DNA of 64,000 nt from Citrobacter youngae (GTDB taxonomy: Bacteria; Pseudomonadota; Gammaproteobacteria; Enterobacterales; Enterobacteriaceae): the NCBI RefSeq assembly GCF_003818115.1, contig NZ_RPOI01000004.1, forward strand, positions 248,001-312,000, read 5' to 3'. How positions within the stretch are numbered: the first letter of the stretch is position 1; each line of letters begins with the position of its first letter. The position numbers were made by a program, and so were the translations under genes. Below are positions 35,314-45,020 of the stretch, in pieces. The notes under the pieces are model-generated. The model made no database searches, was not told where the DNA came from, and saw only the letters and a program-made list of their open reading frames with translations.

Positions 35314-36103
35314 GCATTCTCCTTGGATCGTTCCTCTGTAACCACTGTTGAGCTATTGCTATCCCTAGCAATATATCTGCTCCCGAGGTATGACCAACAG
35401 CAAGCAGATGCGCAATTGCAAAATGAGACTCGCGCCCCGGTTGTAAAGCGCGTATGACCTTCTGCACTGATGTAGAAAACTCCCCCACTCTGGCGCTGTT
35501 CAAATAGCTGCAACTGACTGATGTAGTGAGTTTTGCCAGCTGTTTCGCCGGAGGTAAAAAATACTGAAGTTGCGCAGAAAACCCTGCGGCATACAGTACG
35601 GCCAACATGCCAGTCAGCATGTCATCACCGCTAGGCGTCAGCCCAGGTCCACATCCGATCAGCCAGCTCCAGTCGGGGGTCATGCCGCAATACCAACAAT
35701 CAAGCTGCTTAATAATCTCAGAATAGTGCGACATCGTGTGAACCGGTTGATTTAGCGCTCCGCAGAGGCCACTGTGTTGCGTACAAAAAGAAAGATCGAC
35801 TGGGGCAATGGCGATGGAGCTTATTGGCAATTGCAGTATGCGACGCGGGCAAATTGTGATGTTTTTCCCTCGCAGGATATTTCCTTGTTTGCTTAGCCAT
35901 TCAATCTGAGCCACGTGGGGAAACTGCACGGTACTCAGCAATACGGCTGTCGGCCCCATTCCTTTTCCGTGGCGAAGCAACGTCAATAACTCACCGTCTG
36001 GACGGCAAAAGTTAATCGCCTGCGTAAAACAGCTATGCCGTCTCCATTCGCCATCGGGTAGCCGATAAAACCCGGCGCAGGCTAGAGCATTAATTGTCTT
36101 CAT
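35231..36103 (-). CDS. DUF2877 protein, AllH/YlbF-like subunit of oxamate carbamoyltransferase
   Basis: A 290-residue DUF2877 protein similar to E. coli YlbF (AllH), reported as one of three subunits (with FdrA and YlbE) of oxamate carbamoyltransferase. The hallmark GCGPGLTPSGDDMLTGML lies near residues 149-166, with GHTSGADILLG near the C-terminus. The last 28 or so residues are encoded inside allS and look atypical (rich in Arg, Ser, Gly, His), so the natural stop may have been lost. E. coli YlbF is about 20 residues shorter. It follows allG by 38 bp. Confidence 0.82.
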   Translation of the reverse strand: MKTINALACAGFYRLPDGEWRRHSCFTQAINFCRPDGELLTLLRHGKGMGPTAVLLSTVQFPHVAQIEWLSKQGNILRGKNITICPRRILQLPISSIAIAPVDLSFCTQHSGLCGALNQPVHTMSHYSEIIKQLDCWYCGMTPDWSWLIGCGPGLTPSGDDMLTGMLAVLYAAGFSAQLQYFLPPAKQLAKLTTSVSCSYLNSARVGEFSTSVQKVIRALQPGRESHFAIAHLLAVGHTSGADILLGIAIAQQWLQRNDPRRMHARSGNNTHVYSGCGDGEFFPRSQLTP

Positions 36104-36141
36104 CAGTAATACTCAGGGGCGGCCTTGCCGCCCCTTCAATA

Positions 36142-37404
36142 TCAGGCGGTGATGTGATGTAGTTCGGCCAGAGCTTCAAGTGCTTTTTCAAAACAGAGTA
36201 GCGGTGCGCGTACGGTTCCCGCTCCCACCTGACCAATCCCCGCATCTTTATGTGCGATACCGGTGTTAATTAGCGGCGTAATCCCTGTTTCGACTACACG
36301 GCGGATATCCAGCCCCAGACATGCCCCCTTGAAATCCCATGAGGGGATCTGAAACAGCGGGTTGTTGGCAAGATAAATCTCCGCCATCTCTTCTGAGGTT
36401 TCCAGCGCCGCGCCCATACCACCCGCGCCGACGAAGCGCGTTACGCCGGGTGCCGCAATCATTGCTGCACCACCAATCCCCAACGTTTCTGTGATGGCGC
36501 TGTCGCCAATGTCCGGATTCGCGTCAACCTGACTATAGCCGGTAAAAAACAAACCCTGCGGCGTATTTACCGGCGCGGTAAACCAGCGATCGCCAGTTCC
36601 GCTCACGCGAATGCCGAAATCACGACCGTTACGCGTCATCGCAGTGACCACTGAGCCTGCCTTAATTTCCGCCGCGGCATCCATCACTGCCTTACTATAG
36701 GCCATAGCCAAATTGAGGAAGAATTGGTCTGTTACGCTCAGGAACTGCAGTACCTCAGTGATTTCCGTCTTCGGACGATCCAGACCCGCGATCACCGGAG
36801 AGAGTGTACGCAGTAACAGAGAAGAGGCGGCAATATTACGCTGGTGGAACTCATCGCCCATGGTGATGGCCTGCGCCATCATTGCCGTCAGATCGACGCC
36901 ATTTTCCATCAGCGAGAGCGCTTCCTGTAGTACTGGCGCCAGCGTGTCGCGCATCCAGCGCAAGCGCTTTTGCACGTCATCGCCGTAGGCGCCAAAACGC
37001 ATCACTTTGCCAATACCTTCATTGAGGTTGCAGCAGGACTGGTTACCATGCACAACGTCGCGCACCACCAGCACCGGCATATTAGCGGAGGTGATTCCTC
37101 CCATCGGACCTACCGCGCCAACGTGATGGCAGGGGATAAAATCAACCTCACCCTGCTCCAGCATCCGCACGGCATCTTCTTCCGTCACCGCCCAGCCTTC
37201 AAACAATGATGCGCCAATGCAGGCTCCGCGCATTGGGCCGGTCATCTCTTCCCAGGCGATCGGCGGACCAGCGTGCAATAATTTGCGTCCAGAAGACAAT
37301 TCGGCCACCGCTTCTTTTGCAGGGCGCACAGCAACCCAGTGGGGACGCGCGGCTTTAATTCGTTCGATAATGGCTTCGTTGGCCTGTGCAATAGATGAAT
37401 ACAT
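36142..37404 (-). CDS. DUF1116 protein, AllG/YlbE-like subunit of oxamate carbamoyltransferase
   Basis: A 420-residue DUF1116 protein closely matching E. coli YlbE (AllG, 419 residues). Conserved stretches include LHAGPPIAWEEMTGPMRGA, IPCHHVGAVGPMGGITSANM and GDEFHQRN, with His and Gly residues likely near the active site. The ATG at 37404 gives MYSSIAQANE, as in YlbE; a longer in-frame extension runs back into allF and is not credible. It lies 16 bp downstream of the FdrA-like gene in an evident operon. Confidence 0.88.
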   Translation of the reverse strand: MYSSIAQANEAIIERIKAARPHWVAVRPAKEAVAELSSGRKLLHAGPPIAWEEMTGPMRGACIGASLFEGWAVTEEDAVRMLEQGEVDFIPCHHVGAVGPMGGITSANMPVLVVRDVVHGNQSCCNLNEGIGKVMRFGAYGDDVQKRLRWMRDTLAPVLQEALSLMENGVDLTAMMAQAITMGDEFHQRNIAASSLLLRTLSPVIAGLDRPKTEITEVLQFLSVTDQFFLNLAMAYSKAVMDAAAEIKAGSVVTAMTRNGRDFGIRVSGTGDRWFTAPVNTPQGLFFTGYSQVDANPDIGDSAITETLGIGGAAMIAAPGVTRFVGAGGMGAALETSEEMAEIYLANNPLFQIPSWDFKGACLGLDIRRVVETGITPLINTGIAHKDAGIGQVGAGTVRAPLLCFEKALEALAELHHITA

Positions 37405-37420
37405 ATCCGTACCTCTGAAC

Positions 37421-39082
37421 TTAATGTAACTGTTTGAGTAAACTGGCAAGACGGGCGTTGCCACCGGCAACAGGTGCCCACTGATAATGCACAACCGGCG
37501 TACCGCTGCTTTGCAGATCCAGTGCAAAGCTGCGTAATCCAGCGTTAATGACCTGTACGCCATCAAGGAGTGCGCTATGGGATGCCGGGATGCTACGTTC
37601 CTGGTGATGTGTCAGGTTGACGGCGAGTAAAACTGCCTCTTCCAGCGTTTCCACCACCGCTATCCCAGCCTCGCGAAGTATCTCCGCCTGCCCACAGCGC
37701 CCCTGCGGATCGGCATCGGTTCCGGTCAAAGTGGCAATCACCACCAGCGGGGCGGCACGTTTGGCTCGCACCTGCTCTACCGCCTCAACAACCGCTCCAG
37801 CTGGGTCAGCACAGGCGCCATAGCCCAGCACCACATCCAGAAGCAGTACGCCCACATCCGGCAACGCGGCCAGTTTTTCGATCTCAATGCTGCGAGTCGT
37901 CGGGTCAATCATCGGATGCGGTCTGCCCAGGGTGTAGCTGTCGTCCCCCAGGTCGACAATGCGATGGCCACCGCCTTCCAGCATCACTCCCTGGTCATGG
38001 CTTTCGCTAACGGGTACTCCCAGCCCGGCAGAGAGCAACATAGCGGCTTCAGCTGCCAACGTGCCGCCGGCGTACAGACCGTAAATACCTTTACCGGCCA
38101 CTTCCGGTTGAACCTGTCTCTGCAGTGCCACACGCATCAGCAATACCGCCAGTTGTGCAGCATCAGAAAGTGAATTCGCCAGCCAGACGTTACCTTCGCG
38201 ACGCTGCTCCGGCTTGCTTCCCAGAAACAGCGCGACAACCGGTTTACCCACGTTTTGCATCGCGGCAATAATGCAGGTTCGCACCTGCGGTGACGGTGGT
38301 TTAGAGACAAACGCAATCACCCGCGTGGCATCATCCGTAGCCAGCATTTCCAGTGCGGTCAATGCGCTGATGCCGCCAACATCAGCACTCAGGTCGCGAC
38401 CCCCCAGACCGATAGCGTGGCTCACACCCTGCTGGTGTAGTGCAATCTGCGAAGTAATTTCCTGAATCCCGGTGCCTGACGCGCCAATCACGCCAATCCC
38501 GCCTTCAGGGAGTACGTTGGCGAAAGCTAATGGACTTCCGGCTATCATCGCGGTTCCGCAGTCTGGTCCCATGACGAGAAGCCCGCGCTCGCGCGCCAAC
38601 GTTTTCAGCTCAACTTCTTGCTCCAGCGGCACGTTATCGGAAAAGAGCATCACGTTTTTGTTCGCCAACAGTCCCTCTTTAGCAACGGACGCGGCATATT
38701 CCCCAGCGACCGATATCAGCAACAGATTAGCCTGAGGCAATTTCTGGCACGCACTTTCGAAGCGACGTGCTTTAACCAGTTGATGCGAACTCCCTGACGC
38801 ATTGGTAATCGCGTTCAGCTCTTTTTCCAGTTGCTCACGGATCAAATCCAGTATCCCGGGCTCTTCGCCTTCGGTTCGGACTGCGACACAAATATCGTTT
38901 GGCGTGGCGTCAGCAAAGTCGTCGTGCCAGAATCCGGTGGAATCCAGCATTGATTTATTGGCTGGCGTTCCCATCATGACTGAAACCTGATCGACTTCCG
39001 GGCGTTCACTGAGTTTTCGGGAAATGATCATCAGGCTGACGGAATCCTGAAAACTTCCCTTTTTAATAAAGGCGTAAATCAT
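37421..39082 (-). CDS. fdrA: FdrA (AllF)-like acyl-CoA synthetase-fold subunit of oxamate carbamoyltransferase
   Basis: A 553-residue protein collinear with E. coli FdrA (555). It has succinyl-CoA-synthetase-like Rossmann domains: MMGTPANKSMLDSTGFWHDD near the N-terminus, GVIGASGTGIQEITSQIAL (about 196-214), and GRPHPMIDPTTR near 390. In E. coli FdrA, YlbE and YlbF are reported to catalyse oxalurate plus phosphate to oxamate plus carbamoyl phosphate. The start follows an agaggt site. The gene follows the transporter by 13 bp and precedes the AllG-like gene by 16 bp. Confidence 0.9.
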   Translation of the reverse strand: MIYAFIKKGSFQDSVSLMIISRKLSERPEVDQVSVMMGTPANKSMLDSTGFWHDDFADATPNDICVAVRTEGEEPGILDLIREQLEKELNAITNASGSSHQLVKARRFESACQKLPQANLLLISVAGEYAASVAKEGLLANKNVMLFSDNVPLEQEVELKTLARERGLLVMGPDCGTAMIAGSPLAFANVLPEGGIGVIGASGTGIQEITSQIALHQQGVSHAIGLGGRDLSADVGGISALTALEMLATDDATRVIAFVSKPPSPQVRTCIIAAMQNVGKPVVALFLGSKPEQRREGNVWLANSLSDAAQLAVLLMRVALQRQVQPEVAGKGIYGLYAGGTLAAEAAMLLSAGLGVPVSESHDQGVMLEGGGHRIVDLGDDSYTLGRPHPMIDPTTRSIEIEKLAALPDVGVLLLDVVLGYGACADPAGAVVEAVEQVRAKRAAPLVVIATLTGTDADPQGRCGQAEILREAGIAVVETLEEAVLLAVNLTHHQERSIPASHSALLDGVQVINAGLRSFALDLQSSGTPVVHYQWAPVAGGNARLASLLKQLH

Positions 39083-39095
39083 TACCGCTACCTCT

Positions 39096-40319
39096 TTATG
39101 TGCGTTTTTCTTTTAAAAACAGCATTGCAACTAAACCGATAGCCAGCAGAGTGGCTGAAACATAGAAGCTGGAAGCCAGGCTTCCGGTCATATCACGTGC
39201 CGCGCCGGCAATAATGGGGGCAAGAATAGATGAGCTCATGCCGATGAAATTAAATAAACCAAATGCGGTGCTGTAGTTATTTTCATCCACGCTGTCGGCA
39301 ACCAGCGCAACCAGTACTGGATCCAGCGCCAGTTTACCCACCAGACCATAGACACACAGCGCAATGATTACCCCTGTCATATTCGGCATCCAAATAATTG
39401 ACAGCATGCTGATAATCGCTACCGGCACCAGAAACATAATTAATGGTTTTCGCTTGCCTAATTTGTCAGAAAGGCTGGAGAATAACAGCGCGCCAGGAAT
39501 TGAAATCCAGGCCACCAGCGAAGAGATAAACCCGGTTTCGCTACCGGCAATACCACGTTCATTTTGCAAATAATAGGGAAGCCAGGTCAGGATTACGAAG
39601 AAACCGAACAGGCTACAGAACACCATTATATAAGTAATAATTAAGTTACGATTTTTTAGCAGGTCGCTGAACTTACCTTTTTTCACCGGCGCACCATCGA
39701 CATCAGCGGTGCGTTTCTTCTCTTTTACGAACAGCCATATAGCCACCCCGACCAACACCGAGGGAACCGCCATCGCATAAAATGGCATGCGCCACGAATG
39801 TCCTTGATCGTATACCAGCCAGCTTGAGGTCATCAAACCCAGCGCAATACCAAAGGCCATACCACTGTTGATGATCGCACTACCAAGAGAACGATATTTC
39901 TTCGGGATCTGCTCGGAAGAGAGACCGTATTGCGGACCGTAGTAGGTTCCTTCACCAGCCCCCGTTACCACGCGGGCAAATAGCAACGTATACCAGCTTT
40001 TCGCCCAACCAGTAACCGCGGTGAAAACACCAAATAGAATAAATCCTGGAACCAGTACTTTTTTCTTACCAATTTTGTCGCCCAGAATTCCGGCTGGAAC
40101 CTGAAGCAAAGCATAAGAAAAATAGAACACGGAATTAAGAATACCTAACTGTGTGCCGCTTAAACCAAATTCCTTTTCTAATTCGCCCATCACCGGATTG
40201 AGCACCGTACGGTCGGCGTACATAAAAATCCATCCGAGCCAGAACAGGAAAACGGTGACCCACCAGGCCGGTATTCCCTTTTTCTTTGTGGCCTCAGCCA
40301 CTTCATATGAACCAGACAT
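39096..40319 (-). CDS. MFS transporter, anion:cation symporter-like
   Basis: A 407-residue protein with 12 predicted transmembrane helices in two six-helix halves. Family marks are YADRTVLNPVMGELEKEFGLS (first helix and loop, typical of ACS-family organic-anion transporters), GILGDKIGKKKVLVPG, and RVVTGAGEGTYYGPQYG. The ATG at 40319 follows a gggaga site with 7-nt spacing; upstream ATGs are weaker. It is the first gene of the minus-strand operon with allF, allG and allH homologues. Inference: it imports the carbamoylated substrate (possibly oxalurate) or exchanges it for oxamate. E. coli's fdrA locus has no transporter in this position. Confidence 0.87.
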   Translation of the reverse strand: MSGSYEVAEATKKKGIPAWWVTVFLFWLGWIFMYADRTVLNPVMGELEKEFGLSGTQLGILNSVFYFSYALLQVPAGILGDKIGKKKVLVPGFILFGVFTAVTGWAKSWYTLLFARVVTGAGEGTYYGPQYGLSSEQIPKKYRSLGSAIINSGMAFGIALGLMTSSWLVYDQGHSWRMPFYAMAVPSVLVGVAIWLFVKEKKRTADVDGAPVKKGKFSDLLKNRNLIITYIMVFCSLFGFFVILTWLPYYLQNERGIAGSETGFISSLVAWISIPGALLFSSLSDKLGKRKPLIMFLVPVAIISMLSIIWMPNMTGVIIALCVYGLVGKLALDPVLVALVADSVDENNYSTAFGLFNFIGMSSSILAPIIAGAARDMTGSLASSFYVSATLLAIGLVAMLFLKEKRT

Positions 40320-40352
40320 AAGCAATCTCCCGGTAATAATTACCGCTGAATA

Positions 40353-40381
40353 CCTCATGTTACCTGACACGATACGTGAGG
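40353..40381. promoter_or_regulatory. Inverted repeat, candidate operator of the carbamoyltransferase locus
   Basis: The 29-bp imperfect palindrome has arms cctcatgttac and gatacgtgagg, with the outer CCTCAnGT fully symmetric. It lies 34 bp upstream of the transporter start in the 338-bp divergent gap before the carbamate kinase, the natural place for a regulator such as the AllS-like protein. The rest of the gap is very A/T-rich and probably holds both promoters. Assignment to any one regulator is inference. Confidence 0.45.
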
Positions 40382-40428
40382 TTTGATGTTTTAACTGCGC
40401 CTACCTTATCGGGGTAAAAATTTATTTC

Positions 40429-40446
40429 ATTTGAACAAAGTCACAC
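40429..40446. promoter_or_regulatory. CRP-like site in the divergent control region
   Basis: The sequence atttgaacaaagtcacac contains TTTGA-N6-TCACA. The right half matches the CRP consensus (TGTGA-N6-TCACA) fully and the left half at four of five positions. It could place the catabolic locus under cAMP-CRP control. Confidence 0.45.
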
Positions 40447-40657
40447 AAAATCCATTGTTATAAATTCCTGGGAACTGACCACAGCATTATTAAAAAAAGT
40501 CTAATAATCATTTTTAAAACAATTTAAATAAAGAGACTGAAATCATCATTAATTATCGAGTTATTTTTGTAGATATTTTACTTGTCGCTCCCATCACATA
40601 ATAAAGGTAATAAAACGTTATTTTGACCGCGAGATAATTTGCATAATGAGGTCATCA

Positions 40658-41563
40658 ATGAAAAAGAGAATTGTCATTGCTCTTGGCGGTAATGCGTTAT
40701 TACAGCGCGGAGAAATTTTGAGCGCAGAAAACCAGCGGCGGAGCATTCAGGTATTTGCTGAGATGGCAGCCGAATTAGCCCGTGACTATCAGTTGGTCAT
40801 TGTTCATGGCAACGGCCCTCAGGTTGGCCTGCTGGCGCTACAGAATGCAGCATACAAAGAATCCCCGGTCTGGCCGCTGGATATTCTGGTCGCGGAAAGC
40901 CAGGGAATGATCGGTTTCGCTATTACTCAGGAACTGGCGTCATCCGCGGGTAACTCTCCCGTCACAACGCTGATGACCCGGGTTGAGGTGGATCCGCAGG
41001 ACGAAGCCTTCTCAGCTCCCGGTAAGTATATTGGCCCCGTGTATCAACCGGATCAACAGGCAGAGCTGGAAGCACGCTATGGTTGGCAGATGAAAACCGA
41101 TGGGCAATATATTCGCCGCGTGGTTCCCTCACCGACTCCGCTGAAAATTCTCGATAGCGACGCCATCCGTACGCTGATGGATGCGGGACATACTGTGGTT
41201 TGCTGTGGCGGCGGCGGCATTCCGGTTATTGCACAGGGTGATGGTCACCAGGGTACCGAGGCCGTCATTGATAAGGATTTGACTGCTGCCGTTCTGGCAC
41301 AATCCATCAACGCTGACCATCTGCTGATTCTGACAGACGCCGATGCCGTGTATGAAAACTGGGGAACACCGCAGGCGCGTGCGTTACGACATGCTACCGT
41401 TGAGGAACTTTCACCATTTGCCGCGCCTGATGGCGCGATGGGGCCTAAAGCGGCGGCGGTGATGCAGTTTGTCAAACAGACAGGAAACGCGGCATTTATC
41501 GGCGCCCTGAAAGATGCCCCGCAGATTCTGGCTGGAGAAAAAGGCACCTGCGTGACAAAGTAA
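40658..41563 (+). CDS. Carbamate kinase, AllK/YbcF-like
   Basis: A 301-residue carbamate kinase of the amino-acid-kinase fold, making ATP and carbamate from carbamoyl phosphate and ADP. Motifs are ALGGNALLQRGE, HGNGPQVGLLALQNAAYKE, CCGGGGIPV, EAVIDKDLTAAVLA and LTDADAVYENWG. It is closest in character to E. coli YbcF (AllK). The ATG at 40658 follows gaggt with 6-nt spacing; the ATG four codons earlier lacks a site. It is divergent from the transporter-allF-allG-allH operon, and completes the ATP-yielding step. Confidence 0.91.
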   Translation: MKKRIVIALGGNALLQRGEILSAENQRRSIQVFAEMAAELARDYQLVIVHGNGPQVGLLALQNAAYKESPVWPLDILVAESQGMIGFAITQELASSAGNSPVTTLMTRVEVDPQDEAFSAPGKYIGPVYQPDQQAELEARYGWQMKTDGQYIRRVVPSPTPLKILDSDAIRTLMDAGHTVVCCGGGGIPVIAQGDGHQGTEAVIDKDLTAAVLAQSINADHLLILTDADAVYENWGTPQARALRHATVEELSPFAAPDGAMGPKAAAVMQFVKQTGNAAFIGALKDAPQILAGEKGTCVTK

Positions 41564-41572
41564 ACCGAGATG

Positions 41573-41604
41573 AAAAAAAGGCTTCCCGGAGGAAGCCTTG
41601 TTTG
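41573..41604. terminator. Bidirectional terminator between carbamate kinase and fbaA
   Basis: An 8-bp stem (aggcttcc and ggaagcct) with a cgga loop, flanked by seven A residues on the left and tgttt on the right. It can end both the rightward carbamate kinase transcript and the leftward fbaA transcript. Confidence 0.88.
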
Positions 41605-41620
41605 TCGTTAGCAGACTGAA

Positions 41621-42700
41621 TTACAGAACGTCAACCGCGTTCAGTTCTTTGAAAGCCTGTTCCAGACGGGTGATCATGGTTGCCTGACCAGCACGCAGCC
41701 ATACGCGCGGATCGTAGTATTTCTTGTTCGGCTGATCTTCGCCTTTCGGGTTACCCAACTGGCCCTGCAGGTAAGCTTCGTTTGCTTTGTAGTAGTTCAG
41801 AACGCCTTCCCAGGTAGCCCATTGGGTATCGGTGTCGATGTTCATTTTCACTACGCCGTAGCTTACGGAGTCTTTGATTTCCTGAGCAGTAGAACCGGAA
41901 CCGCCGTGGAAGACGAAGTTCAGGCTGTTGTGCGGCAGGTTATGTTTCTTAGAAACATAGTCCTGAGAGTCGCGCAGGATGGTCGGGGTCAGAACCACGT
42001 TACCCGGCTTGTAAACGCCGTGTACGTTACCGAAGGAAGCTGCGATGGTGAAACGCGGGCTGATTTTGCTCAGCTCGGTGTACGCGTAATCAACGTCTTC
42101 CGGCTGGGTGTACAGTGCAGAAGCGTCCATGTGGCTGTTGTCCACGCCGTCTTCTTCGCCACCGGTGCAACCCAGTTCGATTTCCAGAGTCATGCCCATT
42201 TTGGACATGCGCGCCAGATATTTGGAGCAGATTTCGATGTTCTCTTCCAGAGACTCTTCAGACAGGTCGATCATGTGAGAAGAGAACAGCGGTTTGCCGG
42301 TTGCTGCGAAGTGTTTTTCACCCGCGTCCAGCAGACCGTCGATCCACGGCAGCAGTTTCTTCGCGCAGTGGTCAGTGTGCAGGATAACCGGAACACCGTA
42401 GTGTTCAGCCATCTGGTGAACGTGATGTGCGCCAGAGATAGCACCCAGGATTGCAGCGCCCTGAGGAACGTCGGACTTCACGCCTTTACCCGCGATGAAA
42501 GAAGCACCACCGTTGGAGAACTGTACGATTACCGGCGCTTTAACTTTTGCAGCGGTTTCCAGTACGGCATTGATGGAGTCGGTACCAACGCAGTTAACAG
42601 CTGGCAGAGCAAAGTTGTTTTCTTTAGCTACCTGGAAAACTTTCTGTACGTCATCACCAGTGATTACGCCTGGTTTTACGAAATCAAAAATTTTAGACAT
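41621..42700 (-). CDS. fbaA: Class II fructose-bisphosphate aldolase
   Basis: FbaA is the zinc-dependent glycolytic aldolase cleaving fructose-1,6-bisphosphate. The 359 residues equal E. coli FbaA. Zinc ligands lie in HTDHCAKK (His110 region), ELGCTGGEEDGVDN, and the HGVYKPGN and VFHGGSGS segments. It is third in the epd-pgk-fbaA cluster, 88 bp after pgk. Its downstream neighbour on the E. coli map is mscS, now displaced. Confidence 0.97.
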   Translation of the reverse strand: MSKIFDFVKPGVITGDDVQKVFQVAKENNFALPAVNCVGTDSINAVLETAAKVKAPVIVQFSNGGASFIAGKGVKSDVPQGAAILGAISGAHHVHQMAEHYGVPVILHTDHCAKKLLPWIDGLLDAGEKHFAATGKPLFSSHMIDLSEESLEENIEICSKYLARMSKMGMTLEIELGCTGGEEDGVDNSHMDASALYTQPEDVDYAYTELSKISPRFTIAASFGNVHGVYKPGNVVLTPTILRDSQDYVSKKHNLPHNSLNFVFHGGSGSTAQEIKDSVSYGVVKMNIDTDTQWATWEGVLNYYKANEAYLQGQLGNPKGEDQPNKKYYDPRVWLRAGQATMITRLEQAFKELNAVDVL

Positions 42701-42788
42701 GTTGCGAGTCCTGTATCTTCGGCCTTGGAAAGGGCGCGCGCTCTAAAGCGCGCTAATAATTGGGCAGGTTTCCCTGCCCATTAAATTC

Positions 42789-43952
42789 TTACTTTTTAGC
42801 ACGCTCTTCGAGCATGGCTACTGCTGGCAGTACTTTGCCTTCCACGAATTCGAGGAACGCGCCGCCGCCAGTAGAGATGTAGGAGATTTTGTCAGCAATG
42901 CCGAACAGGTCGATTGCTGCCAGGGTGTCACCGCCGCCTGCGATAGAGAATGCTTCGCTGTCTGCGATGGCATTAGCAACGATTTCAGTACCTTTGCGGA
43001 AGTTCGGGAATTCGAACACGCCAACCGGGCCGTTCCACAGAATGGTTTTCGCATTCTTCAGGATGTCAGCCAGCTGCTGTGCAGAAGCGTCGCCGATATC
43101 CAGGATCTGCTCGTCTTCTTTCACATCGCTTACGGACTTCAGAGTAGCCGGTGCGGTTTCAGAGAATTCAGTTGCAACGCGAACGTCGGTTGGGACCGGG
43201 ATGTCGCAAGTGGTCAGCAGACGCTTAGCTTCGTCAACGAGATCTGCTTCGTACAGGGATTTACCCACGTTGTGACCTTGAGCAGCAACGAAGGTGTTCG
43301 CGATACCACCGCCAACGATCAGTTGGTCAGCAATTTTTGACAGAGAATCAAGAACGGTCAGTTTGGTAGAAACTTTAGAACCACCAACGATAGCAACCAT
43401 CGGACGAGCAGGTTCTTTCAGTGCTTTACCCAGTGCATCCAGCTCGGCAGCGAGCAGCGGACCTGCACAAGCGACATCGGCGAATTTACCGATACCATGA
43501 GTAGACGCCTGCGCACGGTGAGCAGTACCGAAAGCATCCATAACGAATACGTCGCACAGAGCAGCATATTTTTTGGACAGTGCTTCGTCGTCTTTCTTCT
43601 CGCCTTTGTTAAAGCGAACGTTTTCCAGAACAACCAGTTCACCGGCAGCGACTTCAACGCCGTCCAGGTAATCTTTTACCAGGCGAACCGGAGCAGACAG
43701 TTTGTCTTTCAGGTAGTTAACAACCGGCAGCAGAGAGAATTCTTCGTTGTACTCGCCTTCGGTAGGACGACCCAGGTGGGAAGTTACCATCACTTTAGCA
43801 CCCTGTTTCAGGGCCAGTTCGATGGTCGGCAGGGAAGCACGGATACGCGCATCGCTGGTTACTTTCCCTTCTTTAACTGGTACGTTCAGGTCCGCACGGA
43901 TAAAAACGCGTTTACCAGCCAGATCCAGATCGGTCATCTTAATTACAGACAT
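42789..43952 (-). CDS. pgk: Phosphoglycerate kinase
   Basis: Pgk makes ATP from 1,3-bisphosphoglycerate in glycolysis. It is a 387-residue monomer with the N-terminal substrate domain ([31 protein letters not shown]) and the C-terminal nucleotide domain ([11 protein letters not shown]-like [12 protein letters not shown], and [10 protein letters not shown]). It lies 39 bp after epd and 88 bp before fbaA on the same strand. Confidence 0.97.
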   Translation of the reverse strand: MSVIKMTDLDLAGKRVFIRADLNVPVKEGKVTSDARIRASLPTIELALKQGAKVMVTSHLGRPTEGEYNEEFSLLPVVNYLKDKLSAPVRLVKDYLDGVEVAAGELVVLENVRFNKGEKKDDEALSKKYAALCDVFVMDAFGTAHRAQASTHGIGKFADVACAGPLLAAELDALGKALKEPARPMVAIVGGSKVSTKLTVLDSLSKIADQLIVGGGIANTFVAAQGHNVGKSLYEADLVDEAKRLLTTCDIPVPTDVRVATEFSETAPATLKSVSDVKEDEQILDIGDASAQQLADILKNAKTILWNGPVGVFEFPNFRKGTEIVANAIADSEAFSIAGGGDTLAAIDLFGIADKISYISTGGGAFLEFVEGKVLPAVAMLEERAKK

Positions 43953-43991
43953 GGTGAATCCTCTCGTTGATTCATAAAGTTTTGTCGACGC

Positions 43992-45020
43992 TCAAGCGTC
44001 GAGCCTGAAACCAATAGCAGCCATCGCTAACGTCGTGTCGAGCATACGGTTAGCAAAGCCCCATTCATTATCACACCAGACCAGCGTTTTGATCAGGTGA
44101 GCGCCACTCACGCGCGTTTGCGTACCATCAACGATGGCGCTGTGCGGGTCGTGATTAAAATCTACTGAGACCAACGGTAATTCCGTATAGTCAACTATAC
44201 CATGAAATGCACCTTGTGCTGCTTTTTGCAGCAACTGGTTGACTTCACTGGCTTTTACTGGTTTTTTCACCGTCACGCTTAAGTCGATCGCCGTCACATT
44301 TATGGTCGGTACACGCACCGCTATCGCTTCAAAACGATCGTTAAACTGCGGGAAAATTCGCGTGATGCCCGCCGCCAGTTTGGTATCAACCGGAATGATC
44401 GACTGGCTGGCCGCTCGCGTGCGGCGCAGGTCAGGATGATAAGCATCAATAACCTGCTGATCGTGCATCGCGGAGTGGATCGTGGTGACGGTACCAGACT
44501 CAATGCCGTAAGCATCATCCAGCAATTTAATGACGGGTATTATGCAATTCGTGGTGCAGGAGGCATTGGAAACGATCCGGTGCTCAGCGCGCAGCTGATC
44601 CTGATTAACGCCAAACACAACGGTTGCGTCGATGTCGTGACTACCAGGATGTGAAAAGAGCACTTTCTTTGCGCCGGCGGCAATATGCGCCTCGCCGTGT
44701 TCGCGGCTGCCGAAGACCCCCGTACAATCCAGCACAACGTCGACACCCAGTTCGCGCCACGGAAGCGCATCGAGCGTTCGCTCATGCAGAATGCGGATCG
44801 CGTCATCGCCAACGATGAGCTGGTCTCGTTCCTGACGAACATCCCAGGCAAAACGCCCATGGCTGGTGTCATATTTCAACAAATGCGCCATGCCTGCAGC
44901 ATCCGCCAGTTCGTTGATTGCCACCACGGTGATTTCCGCCCGACGCCCGGATTCATACAAAGCACGAACCACGTTGCGTCCGATGCGACCGAAACCATTA
45001 ATCGCTACGCGTACGGTCAT
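43992..45020 (-). CDS. epd: D-erythrose-4-phosphate dehydrogenase
   Basis: Epd oxidises erythrose-4-phosphate to 4-phosphoerythronate, feeding PLP synthesis. It is a 342-residue GAPDH homologue with [17 protein letters not shown] for NAD binding and the catalytic Cys155 in SNASCTTNC. It heads epd-pgk-fbaA. Upstream lies a 374-bp gap shared with the divergent PPC/ECF operon. Confidence 0.96.
   Translation of the reverse strand: MTVRVAINGFGRIGRNVVRALYESGRRAEITVVAINELADAAGMAHLLKYDTSHGRFAWDVRQERDQLIVGDDAIRILHERTLDALPWRELGVDVVLDCTGVFGSREHGEAHIAAGAKKVLFSHPGSHDIDATVVFGVNQDQLRAEHRIVSNASCTTNCIIPVIKLLDDAYGIESGTVTTIHSAMHDQQVIDAYHPDLRRTRAASQSIIPVDTKLAAGITRIFPQFNDRFEAIAVRVPTINVTAIDLSVTVKKPVKASEVNQLLQKAAQGAFHGIVDYTELPLVSVDFNHDPHSAIVDGTQTRVSGAHLIKTLVWCDNEWGFANRMLDTTLAMAAIGFRLDA

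Noticed and set aside
41822-42784. A 320-codon open frame opposite fbaA
   Set aside because: Same reason: mirror frame of a highly biased glycolytic gene.
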